A DNA stretch of 64,000 bases from Papiliotrema nemorosa (taxonomy: Eukaryota > Basidiomycota > Tremellomycetes > Tremellales > Rhynchogastremaceae): positions 186,001-250,000 of the forward strand of contig JASKOT010000018.1 in the NCBI GenBank assembly GCA_032158125.1, in the 5' to 3' direction. Of this stretch, positions 46,190-57,164 are shown piece by piece. A program made the translations under genes and the position numbers. The notes beneath the pieces were generated by a model. That model was not told the DNA's origin, did no database searches, and saw only the letters and a list, made by a program, of their open reading frames with translations. Within the stretch, counting starts at the first letter, position 1. The number at the start of each line of letters is the position of its first letter.

Positions 46190-47040
46190 TTGTGGAAAAG
46201 AGGAGTTACAATTGCTTTCCAGATAAGGTGCTTTTCTCCAGCAGTGAGGGTAGAAGGACAACGAGTGAGGATTCTGTAAACTTGTATGTCAAGAATCCCC
46301 AGAACATGTTCATTTATCCTTCGCCGGTCAGCGGGCCTCAAGAAGTTCTGGGGACTAACACATATGGCGACAGGTCCGATCTCTGAGAAACTCCGGGAAC
46401 TTATGGGAATTGTGGGACCTGCACATGTGTAAAACGTGCCTCACTTTCCTCCAAAGGCAGGACATCCTTTCAAAGGTCACTCTCTTTCGCGCCTTCATAT
46501 GGGGCTCTACCCCGACATGACCGGACGAAGGCCTGCCACTTTTTCCGCGACATCTCGTCGCTGTACCACTCTGACAGGCTCGAGAACACTGTGCAGGTCT
46601 GCAGCTTTCGCGGAGATTGCTGCCAGATCAAAGGATAGAACCCAGACAGACAAGTTGCTCGCTCGGACTTTCCTCGGGTCAAGATGGGTCTGCAAGCTAT
46701 TATCACTCACGGCACCTAGCGAGTGCCATACACTCTGAAGGTATCAGCTGGACTACTTTTCTGCAACTGGACTGAATGATCAGAGTGCAAGTAAATATCG
46801 TCCATCGCCCCCTCGCCACTCCCATTGGCATCGGTCGCATCGTGATGCAGTGCCTAAGGGGCTGAGTGTTCCCGGAAGTGGACAAAGCCCACGCTCGATA
46901 CCCAAGCCTGCTCGAGCGAGGGACTCGAGCCTCTCAACATCCCCAGTGACCACATCATCTTGCATATTGAAAGCACCCAAGACTGTACTCGTACTGTATG
47001 TATCATCGACACTCCAAGGCCATAAATTCTGACCCTCTGA
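46190..47040. other. Intergenic within orphan cluster
   Basis: About 850 bp with no supported gene. Several short open frames exist on both strands but none has coding character or splice-compatible neighbours. Confidence 0.35.
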
Positions 47041-48042
47041 TTAACCACTCAAATCCTTGACGGCCCTGGCGATACCTGTCTGCGCTTCCGCTAGGGTTCG
47101 TTCATTGTATCTCCTCCAATCGTTGTGTCTGAGCTCATTTTGTGTAGCGCTTAGCTCAGAGCTTTCGCTGAGGGACATGAGCAGCTCATTGATCTCCTTG
47201 CGACTGAGCATCGAAGGGTGTACAGCGGCGGAGCTTGTGGCATTCATGCTCTCATCGGCAAGAGCGGGCAAAGATGGCGAATATGGAGGCATCATATTCA
47301 GTCGAGTGTTTGACAGATCGCCGACGTCAACCCAAGGAGGCGATGTAAATGTGGTCGCTTGAGCGAACGGAAAGGTCTGATGGGAGTAGGGGGTTGCAGC
47401 TCGTGCGCTGGGATCCACCGAACACTCCGCCGGATGGGAAGTGGGTCCACGATTGTATGCTTCCGAGTCATAGAGGTAGTATCCCCATCTACGCTTTCCG
47501 ATTGAAAATGGCGACGATGGCGCTGTGGTGGGATGATGGTTAATATTTGATCGTCTCTGAAGCCATTTACCACTGCGCTTGAACAGGTCGTCTCCATTCA
47601 ACGATCCGACCGGGCTCTTTGTGAGCGACGAATATTGGGGTCTCGAGAAGTCGATGCATCCACAGCCAGGTATGTCGGGTAAGAGACCGTCTGGTCTGGT
47701 CTTCCGACCGGACTTGGAGATAGTGCTAGCCTTGGGAAATTCTGGGACAGGTGGCAAGGTAGCTGACATCCGAACAGCGGTCGATCCCGAGGTCAGGCTG
47801 CGAGAGGTGCAAGTCTTCTTTTCGAACTGAGTGCCATCATGTTGTGTGGCCGCAAGCTCTGCGGTGCTAGAGTGCTCAGGATTGTGAGCTTGACCCCCCT
47901 CCTCGGTGACTGCGAGGGTATCGGAGTCTTGTTCCCCATTTTCATGAGTAATCCAGTCGCCGCGGTTGACGCTGGAAGTATCGCATGCTTCCGCCTCCGA
48001 CTCGAGGTCAACAGCAGGGTAGTACGGATGCGTATTGTCCAT
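47041..48042 (-). CDS. Orphan protein C with NELLMSLSE/NDW motif
   Basis: Single exon, 333 residues from ATG at 48040-48042; the frame stays open further upstream to 48249 and a longer start cannot be excluded. The first third is acidic (DLESEAEACDT), the middle Ser/Pro/Arg-rich with KRRWGYYLYDSEAYNRG, and the end reads RKEINELLMSLSESSE ... RHNDWRRYNERTLAEA. This C-terminal block parallels orphan A (44109-44926), pointing to a duplicated local family. No known domain. Confidence 0.55.
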   Translation of the reverse strand: MDNTHPYYPAVDLESEAEACDTSSVNRGDWITHENGEQDSDTLAVTEEGGQAHNPEHSSTAELAATQHDGTQFEKKTCTSRSLTSGSTAVRMSATLPPVPEFPKASTISKSGRKTRPDGLLPDIPGCGCIDFSRPQYSSLTKSPVGSLNGDDLFKRSGKWLQRRSNINHHPTTAPSSPFSIGKRRWGYYLYDSEAYNRGPTSHPAECSVDPSARAATPYSHQTFPFAQATTFTSPPWVDVGDLSNTRLNMMPPYSPSLPALADESMNATSSAAVHPSMLSRKEINELLMSLSESSELSATQNELRHNDWRRYNERTLAEAQTGIARAVKDLSG

Positions 48043-48434
48043 GAGCGAAGAACTCGAATGTTGGCAACGCCGAGCAGAGATACTGCAAGAATTTGCCACT
48101 ATTGAAGTGGAGAAGTCAAGCATGTATTCAGACGAAGAGTACTTATAAATGAGAAGAAGCGTGTGCATCGTAGTCATCCTGAGAATTGAAGACCGAGAAG
48201 CATGTAGGGAGCGACCGTGAGAGTGGTCAGACGGCCTGAGACATTCCATAAGTCATCCAAAGTGCGGGCAGGGTGGTGAACATCGCGTACGCTCTCGAAA
48301 ATATATCCTTTCAATGCCATTGGTGAAGTTCACACAAGTGACGCGTAAGAATGTTGCATCGCGTTCGCAACCTTGGGTCCCAAAATGCCTTCTACTTAGA
48401 GCTACAAAAGGGCATATGTCCGCTATGCAATCGC
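48043..48434. other. Upstream region of orphan C
   Basis: Contains the promoter of orphan C and the 3' flank of the amidohydrolase gene. A TATAAG-like element on the minus strand (ATTTATAAG, about 48145) lies roughly 100 bp upstream of the chosen start. Confidence 0.4.
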
Positions 48435-50143
48435 TCAGATCTTCCGCTCAAAAGTCCATCTCCCATCTAGCATCGTCTTGACCACTTGCACCCGACGCAG
48501 ACCTGACGCATCACATTCCAATGGATTGCGGTCAATCACGATGAGATCTGCTCTATCTTCGACCCTCAGACCTCTCGCATTGTTCTAGGATCAGCGACTT
48601 CCGAGTTCGGTCTGGATAACTCACCGAGGTGCTCGAGATCCAAGCTGTCTCGATATCTACAGCCTGCTCCGCTGATAAGGGCAACCCTCCCTCGTCGCTC
48701 CTTGAGATCGCCACGGCCATTGCTTCCCATGGGTTCAGGTCTGCCACGGGCGCATCGCTCCCAAACTTCATTGGTACCCCCGCATCTCGTAACGACTTTA
48801 AAGCCCATGCTCTACCCTCCCTTCCAGTCCAATATTTCAGACACGTCTCCCTGTCGTCTGCAAGATGTTTAGGCTGTACCGAAGCAATGAGATCTAGCTG
48901 CTGGAAGTACTTGATGTCGTCCATGACCAGCAATTGAGCGTGCTCGATTGTCGACCCAGGCAGCGGTGGTTGAGGGTTGCTTGCAAGGACTCGAAGGACC
49001 ATCGAGTTGCATTGATCGCCAATCGCGTGTATGGCGAGCTTGAAGCCATGGGCCGTGGCTCGCTGGGTGATCCTCGCAAAGTCTTCTTGGGTGTAGGAAA
49101 GGATCCCATAGTCTGTCGTGCCGGGATATGGTTCGTGGCAGTATGCAGTCTGAGACCCCAGTCCACCATCCGTTACGATCTTGTATGGGCCTACTTTGAC
49201 CAGACCATCTGTATCGGGTACCACATCGCCAGTTTTGAGTCCCCTTTCAAGCGCGTCCTCAAAGTGCATGTCGTATACACCTACGTGAACTCGGAGGGTG
49301 TTGAACCCTTTACGACCACGTCGGGACCAGTCACGAATGTTGAAATCGATCTCCAGATCTACCACTTCTGTGACGCCCATCGCCCTGCTGGTCAGTGACA
49401 CGGTGGGTATTGCGACAAAATGCTCACGCTGCCCTTTCTGCCTCTTCGAAAACCCATCTGTCCATGGTATCATCGTCTATCAGACCGACTTTCCTCGTGG
49501 GCTCCCAAGCTTCGTGTTCTTTCAATACCCCAGAATGTCCCTCGGGGTCCAAGCCGACCTGTATCATCCCCGCCGTGTTGCAGACCATCGAGTGATACCC
49601 ATTGTAAAACAAGAACACCGGTCTGGTCGAGCTCACCCGCTCATCTAACTTGTCACGGCTCATGAGGTGATCATCTGTCCAAGATCCATTGCGCATGTTG
49701 ACACCGATGATTTCTGGTCTGTCGGAAGGGGAGGCAGAGAGGGATGAAAGACGTTGTAGGACTGATTCGGCCGACCGACAGGTTTTGAGATCGATGCGAT
49801 GAGAATTGTTGGCTTGCAGTTTGGAGTGAATGTGCCAGTCTACCATGCTCTGTCCTGATCAGAATCTCCCGCAGAACAGGTAAGCTGAAGGGCGTACCGG
49901 GGCGACCCACTGCTCTTGAACATTGACGATCTCGTATTCGCCAAAGGGCGCTTCCGTTTCTTTGCCTATCCACTCTACCACGCCTTCTCGCGAGAGGATT
50001 GCATCGCATTCTGTATCTACACCGACCAGTCGGGCATTGATAAGTAGCTTGGCAGAGGTACCGACGCTAACGGCGGTGCTGGATGAAGCCGAGTACTCAT
50101 CCGATGATACTCCTGAGGAAGGGGTCGAGGGGGTCGTCGACAT
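48435..50143 (-). CDS. Amidohydrolase family 3 (YtcJ-like) protein
   Basis: Four exons: 49898-50143, 49428-49849, 48625-49387, 48435-48584, 526 residues. Metal-dependent hydrolase fold: a short beta-sandwich start (KLLINARLVGVDTECDA), then the metal-binding VDWHIHSK with His88 and His90, KIVTDGGLGSQTA, LAIHAIGDQ, TIEHAQLL, SVQPKHLADD and a C-terminal FGSDAPVADLNPWEA. The tail ADLIVIDRNPLECDA is typical of this group. Relatives act on N-acyl or N-formyl amines and amides; the substrate here is unknown. Predicted cytosolic (no signal peptide). Confidence 0.88.
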
Positions 50144-50866
50144 GGTCTTCTTTCCGACGAATCTGTGTCGCTCAAGGCTGGTCGCTGATGGCAGGGCGTC
50201 GCGGTGTTATAAGTACATTGCATAAACGTCGATAGACGCTGTGACCTCGACCACACATGACTGACAAGACAAGGAAAAGTAGCGCCCAACAAAGTCGTAG
50301 ACAAAATAGCCGCCGAGAAGTGACAAACCGAAACCATCATCAAAGGACAAACCCGATGGTAGCCGCTGCTCTTTCAGATGCATGGGTCAATCTGGACCCG
50401 CGTTCATGCAGTCTGCGAAGGGCCTGGTGGCACCCACACCAGAATGAATGCATTCTCTTGCAAGTATTGAGGTCTCGTGTCATAATTTCGCCGGCACGCG
50501 AAGACCCTCGGTCATTAGGACTCCTACCGACCGGCTGGAGTTCAGGCCAGTCGCGCCGTGAACAGACTGATATATATATAAGGGTGTGGCTTTCGCCCTG
50601 TTTCCCTCTGTCCCCAGCATTGATCCCGGGAACCATAGCTTCAGCTGAGCTGACAGTCCCCGGGCAGGCATTGGCGGCGCTTCAAAAGCTGGGTCGTCCG
50701 GTCCTCACCTGGCTCATTCTGGATCCGCTGCGACTCGCGACTAATGTAGGCTTCAGATAGCCACACTCATGCATCTCAGACATTCGCTCACCCGGACCGT
50801 GGGACAATACTGCTTGATTATAATCTGATCATGTTTGCCATACAACCCTTCGCCTCCTTGGATACC
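50144..50866. other. Upstream region of amidohydrolase gene
   Basis: 723 bp between two minus-strand genes. A TATATATATA tract at about 50570-50580 reads as a TATA-like box on either strand but lies more than 400 bp from the nearest start. An open frame at 50257-50760 has no coding character. Confidence 0.4.
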
Positions 50867-52701
50867 CTAACAGGTGTAGGTAAGGTCCATGTCGATGGTG
50901 GGGGTGCCCTCATAGGTTGAGTTGGTATAATAGTCAACCGTCCACACTGCAGATAAGCAAGGCGTTTACTCTGTTTAACTCACTGATGTTTCCTTGAATG
51001 GAAAAGTCGTTGTATTGACCCTTAACAACTGTACCGTTCAGGCCTTGCGAGGTAATGTCAACTTTGAGGCAAGGCAAATTGTTAAACCCGTCCATCTGGA
51101 GTGAGAATCGCTTCAGCTTGAACTCACATTTTCCCCTGCATCCCAGAACGGAGCCGGGATATCACCGATGAGGAAACGGAAGTAATCTGTCCCTTCCTGA
51201 ATCGTGTTTGTAAAAGCGACCGAGATATGACCGGGAGTGACGGTAGCGTTGACTGTAGGGCAAGTGTTGTAAAGCTGGAAGAACGAGACGTAAGGTCTGG
51301 ATGGCATCGAGGTATCGCCCGATTTCCAATGGGCAATCATCGGCGTGAATTGGTTGCTTCGCATATACTCTTCGGCGACTTGCTGTCCTCCCGCCATGAG
51401 ATTTTCGGCAACCCAGGCCGTGCACACTCGGGTGGTCGTGTTGTCCAAAGAGTCTCTGACATACTTGGTAAACTCTCGCTCATTGTCGCCGACATATTCG
51501 GTGAACCTATTGACTGTGCTTTGGTTGACGTTCTCCCTGAGTGTTTGACCGAGAAGGGAGAAGGCAGCCCCTTGTCGAAGGTCATACAACGTGGAAGCTT
51601 GACCAATAGGCGCAACGGGGGATTGCGCTCTACCGATGAACAGTGAGATCCAGAGCGTGATGATGTTGTCATCGATGAGCGAGTTGCGGTGATAGACTCG
51701 ATCGTATGGTCCGACAATATTCTTCAAGTTGCTATCATTAGTGCGTTGTGCCACAAGCACCTACTAATTGTAATGCTCGGCAATGTCACTCCACAATTCC
51801 TGCAACATGTACTTGGCTTTGGTGGCAAGCGATGATGTGGTAGGAGCGTTTCGTATCCATGCGCACAACGAGTAGACGTCTTCGCCATAGTACGCTACTG
51901 TCAGTCCGACCCTTCATACGGCTCGCTAGGTGCGTTATATTCTCCAAAGGTATTGTAGCCTTCGGCGGTGAACAAGTCGTAGATGTCCTGCGCGTACTGT
52001 TCACCCGCCTGGGTGAGGTTTTGATCGCCGATCCGCACACCAACCCAGTTGACGATAAGTGCTCGGCCCAGTCCAGGGTTGGTATAAGCAGTGACGAGCT
52101 GATCGCCGTTCAGACCATTGCGATTCATCAACTCTCTTGAAGCCTTGTACATCGAGTCGAGCATCTTGTCGACCAGATCAGTCGGGAGCATGTGCTCAAA
52201 CTCGGACAGGATCTGGACGAATTGCTCGCCGATAAAGAATGCCCAATTAGGGTCCCACGAGACATCAAACGCTGAAGGAAACGTCTCGTTGTTGGGAGGA
52301 GGTTCATCGCTCGCCTGCTTGTAGTCCCAGTACCAAGGGGTGTTGTTGTATTGCGGCTGAGTGTATTGTAGCCCGATACTGCTATCAGCCCATTCAACGG
52401 ATTCTGCTCACATGTTGTTGATCGCTCTTATGGCATTGTCAAGGTCTTCGCCCTGGTTCCGCTGCAACAAGCCAATGGCATACCACGCGGTAAACCGAGA
52501 ACTGGTATGACCATAATCGTCATTCGCTTCGATCCAGCCAGTCGAATTCTCCCACGACCAGTCGTTGATCTGCATCGAGGTATCGAACATTTCTTGATCG
52601 GACTGGTTGAAGGATAGAGCAGGGGACGGAGCGGGCCATCTTCTCACAGGCGACCTAATCGTCAAGCCGGCGAGCAAAAGCGGAATGAGCTTGCCCAACA
52701 T
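50867..52701 (-). CDS. Secreted protein, probable (alpha/alpha)6-toroid glycosidase-like
   Basis: Six exons: 52412-52701, 51927-52378, 51765-51894, 51128-51731, 50984-51095, 50867-50946, 555 residues. Hydrophobic signal peptide (LGKLIPLLLAGLTI). The body alternates amphipathic helices with aromatic loops (NTPWYWDYKQ, DVSWDPNWAFFIGEQFVQIL, FGEYNAPTYYGEDVYSL, GPYDRVYHRNS), a pattern of six-hairpin glycosidases. A small beta-rich end follows (TSQGLNGTVVKGQYNDFSIQ). N-glycosylation sequons are frequent. I cannot name the family or the catalytic residues. Intron 51895-51926 fits only as GC-AG (donor GCGAGC, 32 bp). The introns, 31-37 bp, are the shortest set in the window. Confidence 0.7.
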
Positions 52702-54503
52702 GTCAGATGAGGAACTCGACCACGGACCATGATCATTGTCTGCTTATGTATGTAGACCCATCTTTTCTGCAGAAGCGTCTTGTGCGACTGAGCGTCGAAA
52801 GTACCGGGTTTATCAAGGCTGTATAGTCAGTGATTTAGGCGTTGCAACCGGCATTGCCGGGAATCCATGAAGACAACCGGAACAGATCCCATCTGGAGAG
52901 ATGACTATCATAATTTCGTGGCGCCGATCCCGTACACTTGCACTGCGGTCCGACTATTTTGGGCGTCGCTCTTGGCCCCGATGTCCATCCACGGAGACTT
53001 CGAGGAGACATGCGGGGCTGACACGGGGAATATGAATCGACTTTGTATCAAGATCGGAGATTCGCCAGATCATTCTTGACCAGTGTGACTGATATCGTAC
53101 TCCCCGTCGGTCAAATAGCCGACTGGATGGTCGCAGACGTTTTGACCACTGATACTGCCGCTTTGTTGGTCTTGAGCTCCGGATCTCTGAGGAGAAAAGG
53201 CCGGTGAGTAGCCAGTCTCGGTGCATATGTACCCATTTTGACGCCATCACGAGGCAAGACTTCAATTATGCAGCTCTCATCACTGAAGTTGTACTGTATA
53301 TTGCTCTCACCTTGCAGCCACACTGGAGCTGCTCTGACATCACCAGGCAGATCAGTATCAGCATCATTGCAAATAACGGCTGCAATTTGTCGCTGAAAAG
53401 CGTGGCTGACTAAAAGCTGTGTCGGACAATGCTTTTCTGTGTCTGTCTAAGTTGTTTGACGGCTATCCGGACTCGACTCGAACTTGTGAATCGTACTCTG
53501 GACAGAGCGATGTGCTCGGCATAAATACTGCCAGTCCTGACCCATCCCTCTCATTACGCTTGTCTACTGCCTCAATTACATAGATCGCCTGATCCAGACA
53601 CGATCGACCAGACATCCGAGGGTAATATGTTTATATATGTGGCAGCTGGGACGATCTTGGCGAACCCGTCATTTGTAAATGGGTCCTCCGACTCGAGAAA
53701 TCCATAAGCATTTGAACCTCCCAAGTAGCAGGCACCGCTATTGTATCGTCACTCGGTTCATTCTCCAACTCGTCCGGCGCCCTTTCAGCAGGCCCAAACC
53801 CAGGGAGGTAGACAGCTGCGGGTCTCCGCCAGCAAGGAGGGAGGGAGGCATCTTCATCGACATGTGTTTCGACGGGAGCCGATGACCCTCCCCGAGACAG
53901 GGTATCACGATTTCAATCTGCGATTGATTGTCCAGGTCTCATCTCTCGTCTTGACGCTTCTGGTTTGGCTTCAAGTTGATCACAACGTTTCTTCTGTCCC
54001 TCTGTGATTGACCCGACTGGCTGACTACGAGTATTCACGACCAACGTCTGGGATGCGTCTCTGTTCGACGTGTATTGACATCGTATTGCAGCGAAATCGG
54101 GGAACGGTTCAAGGTCGAGCAAGCACTTTTCGATCTCTTGCTGATGAAAGCTGTCTTTCTCAACCTCTGAACAGCTCTTACTCGACGTATACGTGCCTGC
54201 CGGCTCTGTGTTGATCATGGTGTCTGTGACATTAGTCATTGCTTTCGTGGTTAAAATGCTGGCCGATTAGAATGGAAGTGAAGTGAGTGAGTGGCCAATC
54301 CTCGTTTGCGTTGAAATTGCGCGAGCGTCGTTGTTCGCGAGCGGCACTGGAAAAGAGGCTCAGCATTGTCAAAGGATACCGGGTAGAACCTTCGTAGAAA
54401 GGAGACAGCGTTCCAACCGCGTCGTTTCTGCATGAACTTGACCGATACTATACAACCTGATTAAGCTTGATAACCTTGTCAAAAACTGAAATATCCGCCT
54501 GCT
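52702..54503. other. Gene-poor gap
   Basis: 1.8 kb with no well-supported gene, the longest such stretch in the window. An open frame on the minus strand at 53913-54239 (starts MTNVTDTMINTEPAGTYTSS) has an ATG and plausible composition and could be an exon of a small orphan gene. A TATATATG tract lies near 53630. Confidence 0.4.
53913..54239 (-). CDS. Possible small orphan protein
   Basis: An ATG-started frame of 108 codons with Glu/Ser/Thr-rich composition and a helical stretch QQEIEKCLLDLEPFPDF. It is not similar to anything I recognise and has no splice-linked neighbours. It may be a chance ORF. It is listed only because it lies in the otherwise empty gap beside the orphan genes. Confidence 0.2.
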   Translation of the reverse strand: MTNVTDTMINTEPAGTYTSSKSCSEVEKDSFHQQEIEKCLLDLEPFPDFAAIRCQYTSNRDASQTLVVNTRSQPVGSITEGQKKRCDQLEAKPEASRREMRPGQSIAD

Positions 54504-56677
54504 TTAAAACGTGCTTCGATCCGACAACCTCCAATCTTTCAATGGACCCCACCAAGACCACCCAGTCTTCTTACCGCCTGTCCCTGAGCCACCTGGTGGT
54601 GCACCTCCTTCAGCTTCGCCATCACCTCCTCGCCCGCTTGGTCCAGCTTGTTTGTTCTTCTCCCGCTGCCTCCTCGCTCGGGCTCGATCGCTGTTCTCAC
54701 TCGTATCCTCCGATTCGATATCCTCCCAATCACTGTCCCTCCCGCTTCGCTCTGCGCCTCTGCTGGGTCCAGCAGCAGGTTGCTGTAATGTCGACGCGAT
54801 GGCCGGCGGTGATTCTCCAAGGGGCGTAGGTAAAGGCGAGACAGACTGCCCTGGTTCCTGCGCATTTGACAACAATCGTCCATCTTGCAAACGGTCTCGT
54901 GCAGCTTGTAACCTTTTTGCGCTCTCTCGATGCTCTTTAATCCCGAAACTGCCCAATCCCCATCCTATTCCTTCCTCCCCTAATGCTGCCTCGGGTGGCG
55001 GGGCACTTGCCACGGCAGGTTCCTCGGCTTGCCTAGCCTCCCGCTCTCGCCTAGATTCGAAGACATGCTGCCTTCGTTCTTCCCTCTCCAACGCGACTTT
55101 GCGCGCAGCATCCTCGTGTGCATGCTGCAGTCGTCGAAGGTAAACTTGCAGCCAAGTCGTAGGGAAGGAGAACAGCTGTCCGAGAGTTCTTGGCGCGTGC
55201 AGACTGGGCGTCGCTGATGTCGAGGATGTTTCAGAGTTGGTCGATTGCTGCAATTGCCCTGTCCTGGATCCTGGCGGGGTGCTAAACTCGACTCGACCAC
55301 TCTCCCGTGTCCCAGCGGTCCCATTGTCTCGAGTGATACTCTCCTGATTGACCCTTTCGCGAGTCGCACTGACAGGCGTGCCGGCTGTGGTTCGAAGGTT
55401 ATCCATCTCAATGGGCGATCCAGCTCCGCCTTCCTCTTCATCGGCGCCTCGCCGGTCCGAGCGTTGAGTGTTACGCCTGCTCATGGCTTTATGACGCAAT
55501 ATGCCAGTAACCGACGATGTGAAGCCTGCAACGGCGGTTGCAGATGCTTGACCAGCATCAACGATGCCAGCCAACGAAGACGCTCGATGTCGTAATGGCG
55601 CACGTTCATTGGCTCGATTGTTGCTTCTCTCCATGGCTCTCTGTCGAGCAGCTCTTCTCGCCAACTTGCGCTTCTTCTTCTCTGATCGTTCCATGAGGTC
55701 CTATACTGTCAGCAATCCTGTGGTCTGGATGGACCTGACTCACCTCGACTTCACCGATTCCCATCCCACTTCCGACCCACCACCACCAACCGAGCCAGAT
55801 CTGCCACAACACAGCGGCAAACAGTAAATGCTGCAGCCAGTCAATCCCATCTTCCGCAACGGCGACAAAGTTGAAGGTGGTAGTGATGACAGCGAGAAAG
55901 ACTGATCCGAATCCGAAAACTGCCGTACCTCCATCTGTCCTCCAAGCTCTACGTCGATTGACCAGGAAACCCCAGATGACCAGTGCGATGGTGAAGATGA
56001 GGAGAAGAGTGGAGTTGAGAACATTACGGATGGAATCGGTTATATCGAGAACTTCTTGTGATCCGGACAGAGCGGTGAAGACTAGCCCAGAAGAGGCGAT
56101 CGCCATGGGTCCCAAGGTGAAAATGATCAATCGTGCCTCGACCCGTGATGGGTAGAGGAGCGTCAAGAACTGTATATGTGTGATCTGATACGTGAGCTGA
56201 GCAATGCATGGGATAGAAACAGCTCACATTGGAGAGACCATTGTTCAAGGCTTGGAGCAAGAACCAAGCAGCATCCTGTGCCAACGTCCATGACGGCGGG
56301 GGAATTGATACAGCCACATAGTCTAGATCATACGGCCATGTATCCCCTGATTTGGAAGAATAAGCAAGTATAAACCAGATTTTGACGATGACCGAGATGA
56401 AGACGACGACGATGGAGGAAAGTTGCAAGCAATAGTTGAGTGGGGCAAGGGGATAATGGTATTGCGTCGTGACTATCTGTAAGCTCTTTCCATCCGTCCT
56501 CGAGATGGACTCACACAGCAGGTGCATCAAGAGCACGGCGAGGAGAGTGACCGTTATTCCATTAACGACGAGCTGTATCGGAAGTGAGTAGGCGAAAGGA
56601 GGCTGATATTCGAGGTAAGGATCGGTATTGGTTAAAATGGAAAAGCCATCCATGGCCGCTTCTGCCGGGTCTGCCAT
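54504..56677 (-). CDS. Seven-TM protein with long cytosolic tail
   Basis: Three exons: 56228-56677, 55744-56184, 54504-55700, 695 residues. About seven hydrophobic segments occupy residues 30-290 (for example LVVNGITVTLLAVLLMHLL and SSIVVVFISVIVKIWFILA), ending at a Trp-rich WLGWWWWVGSG. The C-terminal ~400 residues are hydrophilic, basic then Ser/Glu-rich, with KKKRKLARRAARQ right after the last helix and a coiled-coil-like AARKVALEREERRQHV. This resembles receptor-like or sensor membrane proteins of basidiomycetes, but no family is recognised. Confidence 0.7.
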
Positions 56678-57164
56678 GGTGTGGGATCTCAACGATATAA
56701 AGTGCGGTTAAAGTCAACGGAGAGACATGGCTGTCACTTGGGCAGACGCTGGACCGGTGGATGCAAGAGAGAGATGGAGTGGGTTATATTGTTATTGCAA
56801 AGGTTAGAAGACCCGGGGGGACGGAGGCGCCTTTTGATCCCGCCGCACAAGCAGATCACCTCTCTGTTCATCACTTCCTCGATGCATTATCGCTGAGATT
56901 CATATGGCCCAGTAGTGTAGCTTTTGGAAGCCGGACTACGAGCCAACGGCGCAAAATCTCATGCATCGGTATCGGTGAAGCTTGCAGCGCGGGCGATCTC
57001 ACCTCGGACCCCAATGTGCACTTTGCCACCCAACTTACAGCAAACCTGGGACACAGTGACGTTCGACCCCCATTTCATCTCATCTACCCAACTTCAGACG
57101 TCGACGACGGAAGCAGTAGACACTTCATACGCACCGCTGAAGATCTCATAGAGCTGCAGTAGAC
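56678..57164. promoter_or_regulatory. Divergent region between 7-TM gene and RBM42-like gene
   Basis: 487 bp with both promoters. A 133-codon open frame (56761-57162) reads through most of it, but lacks family resemblance and a good start context. Confidence 0.4.

Noticed and set aside
50568..50582. TATATATATATAAG tract as a promoter
   Set aside because: No supported plus-strand gene follows, and on the minus strand it is over 400 bp from a start. Left as a remark only.
50257..50760. 167-codon open frame upstream of the amidohydrolase gene
   Set aside because: Composition is not protein-like, there is no family resemblance, and it lies in the promoter spacer.
52954..53265. 103-codon minus-strand frame in the gene-poor gap
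   Set aside because: Arg/Ser/Trp-rich, no splice-linked neighbours, no family.
54511..55143. 210-codon plus-strand frame opposite the 7-TM gene tail
   Set aside because: Antisense shadow of a low-complexity coding region.
56761..57162. 133-codon open frame between the 7-TM and RBM42-like genes
   Set aside because: Starts without good context, has no recognisable pattern and fills a divergent promoter region.
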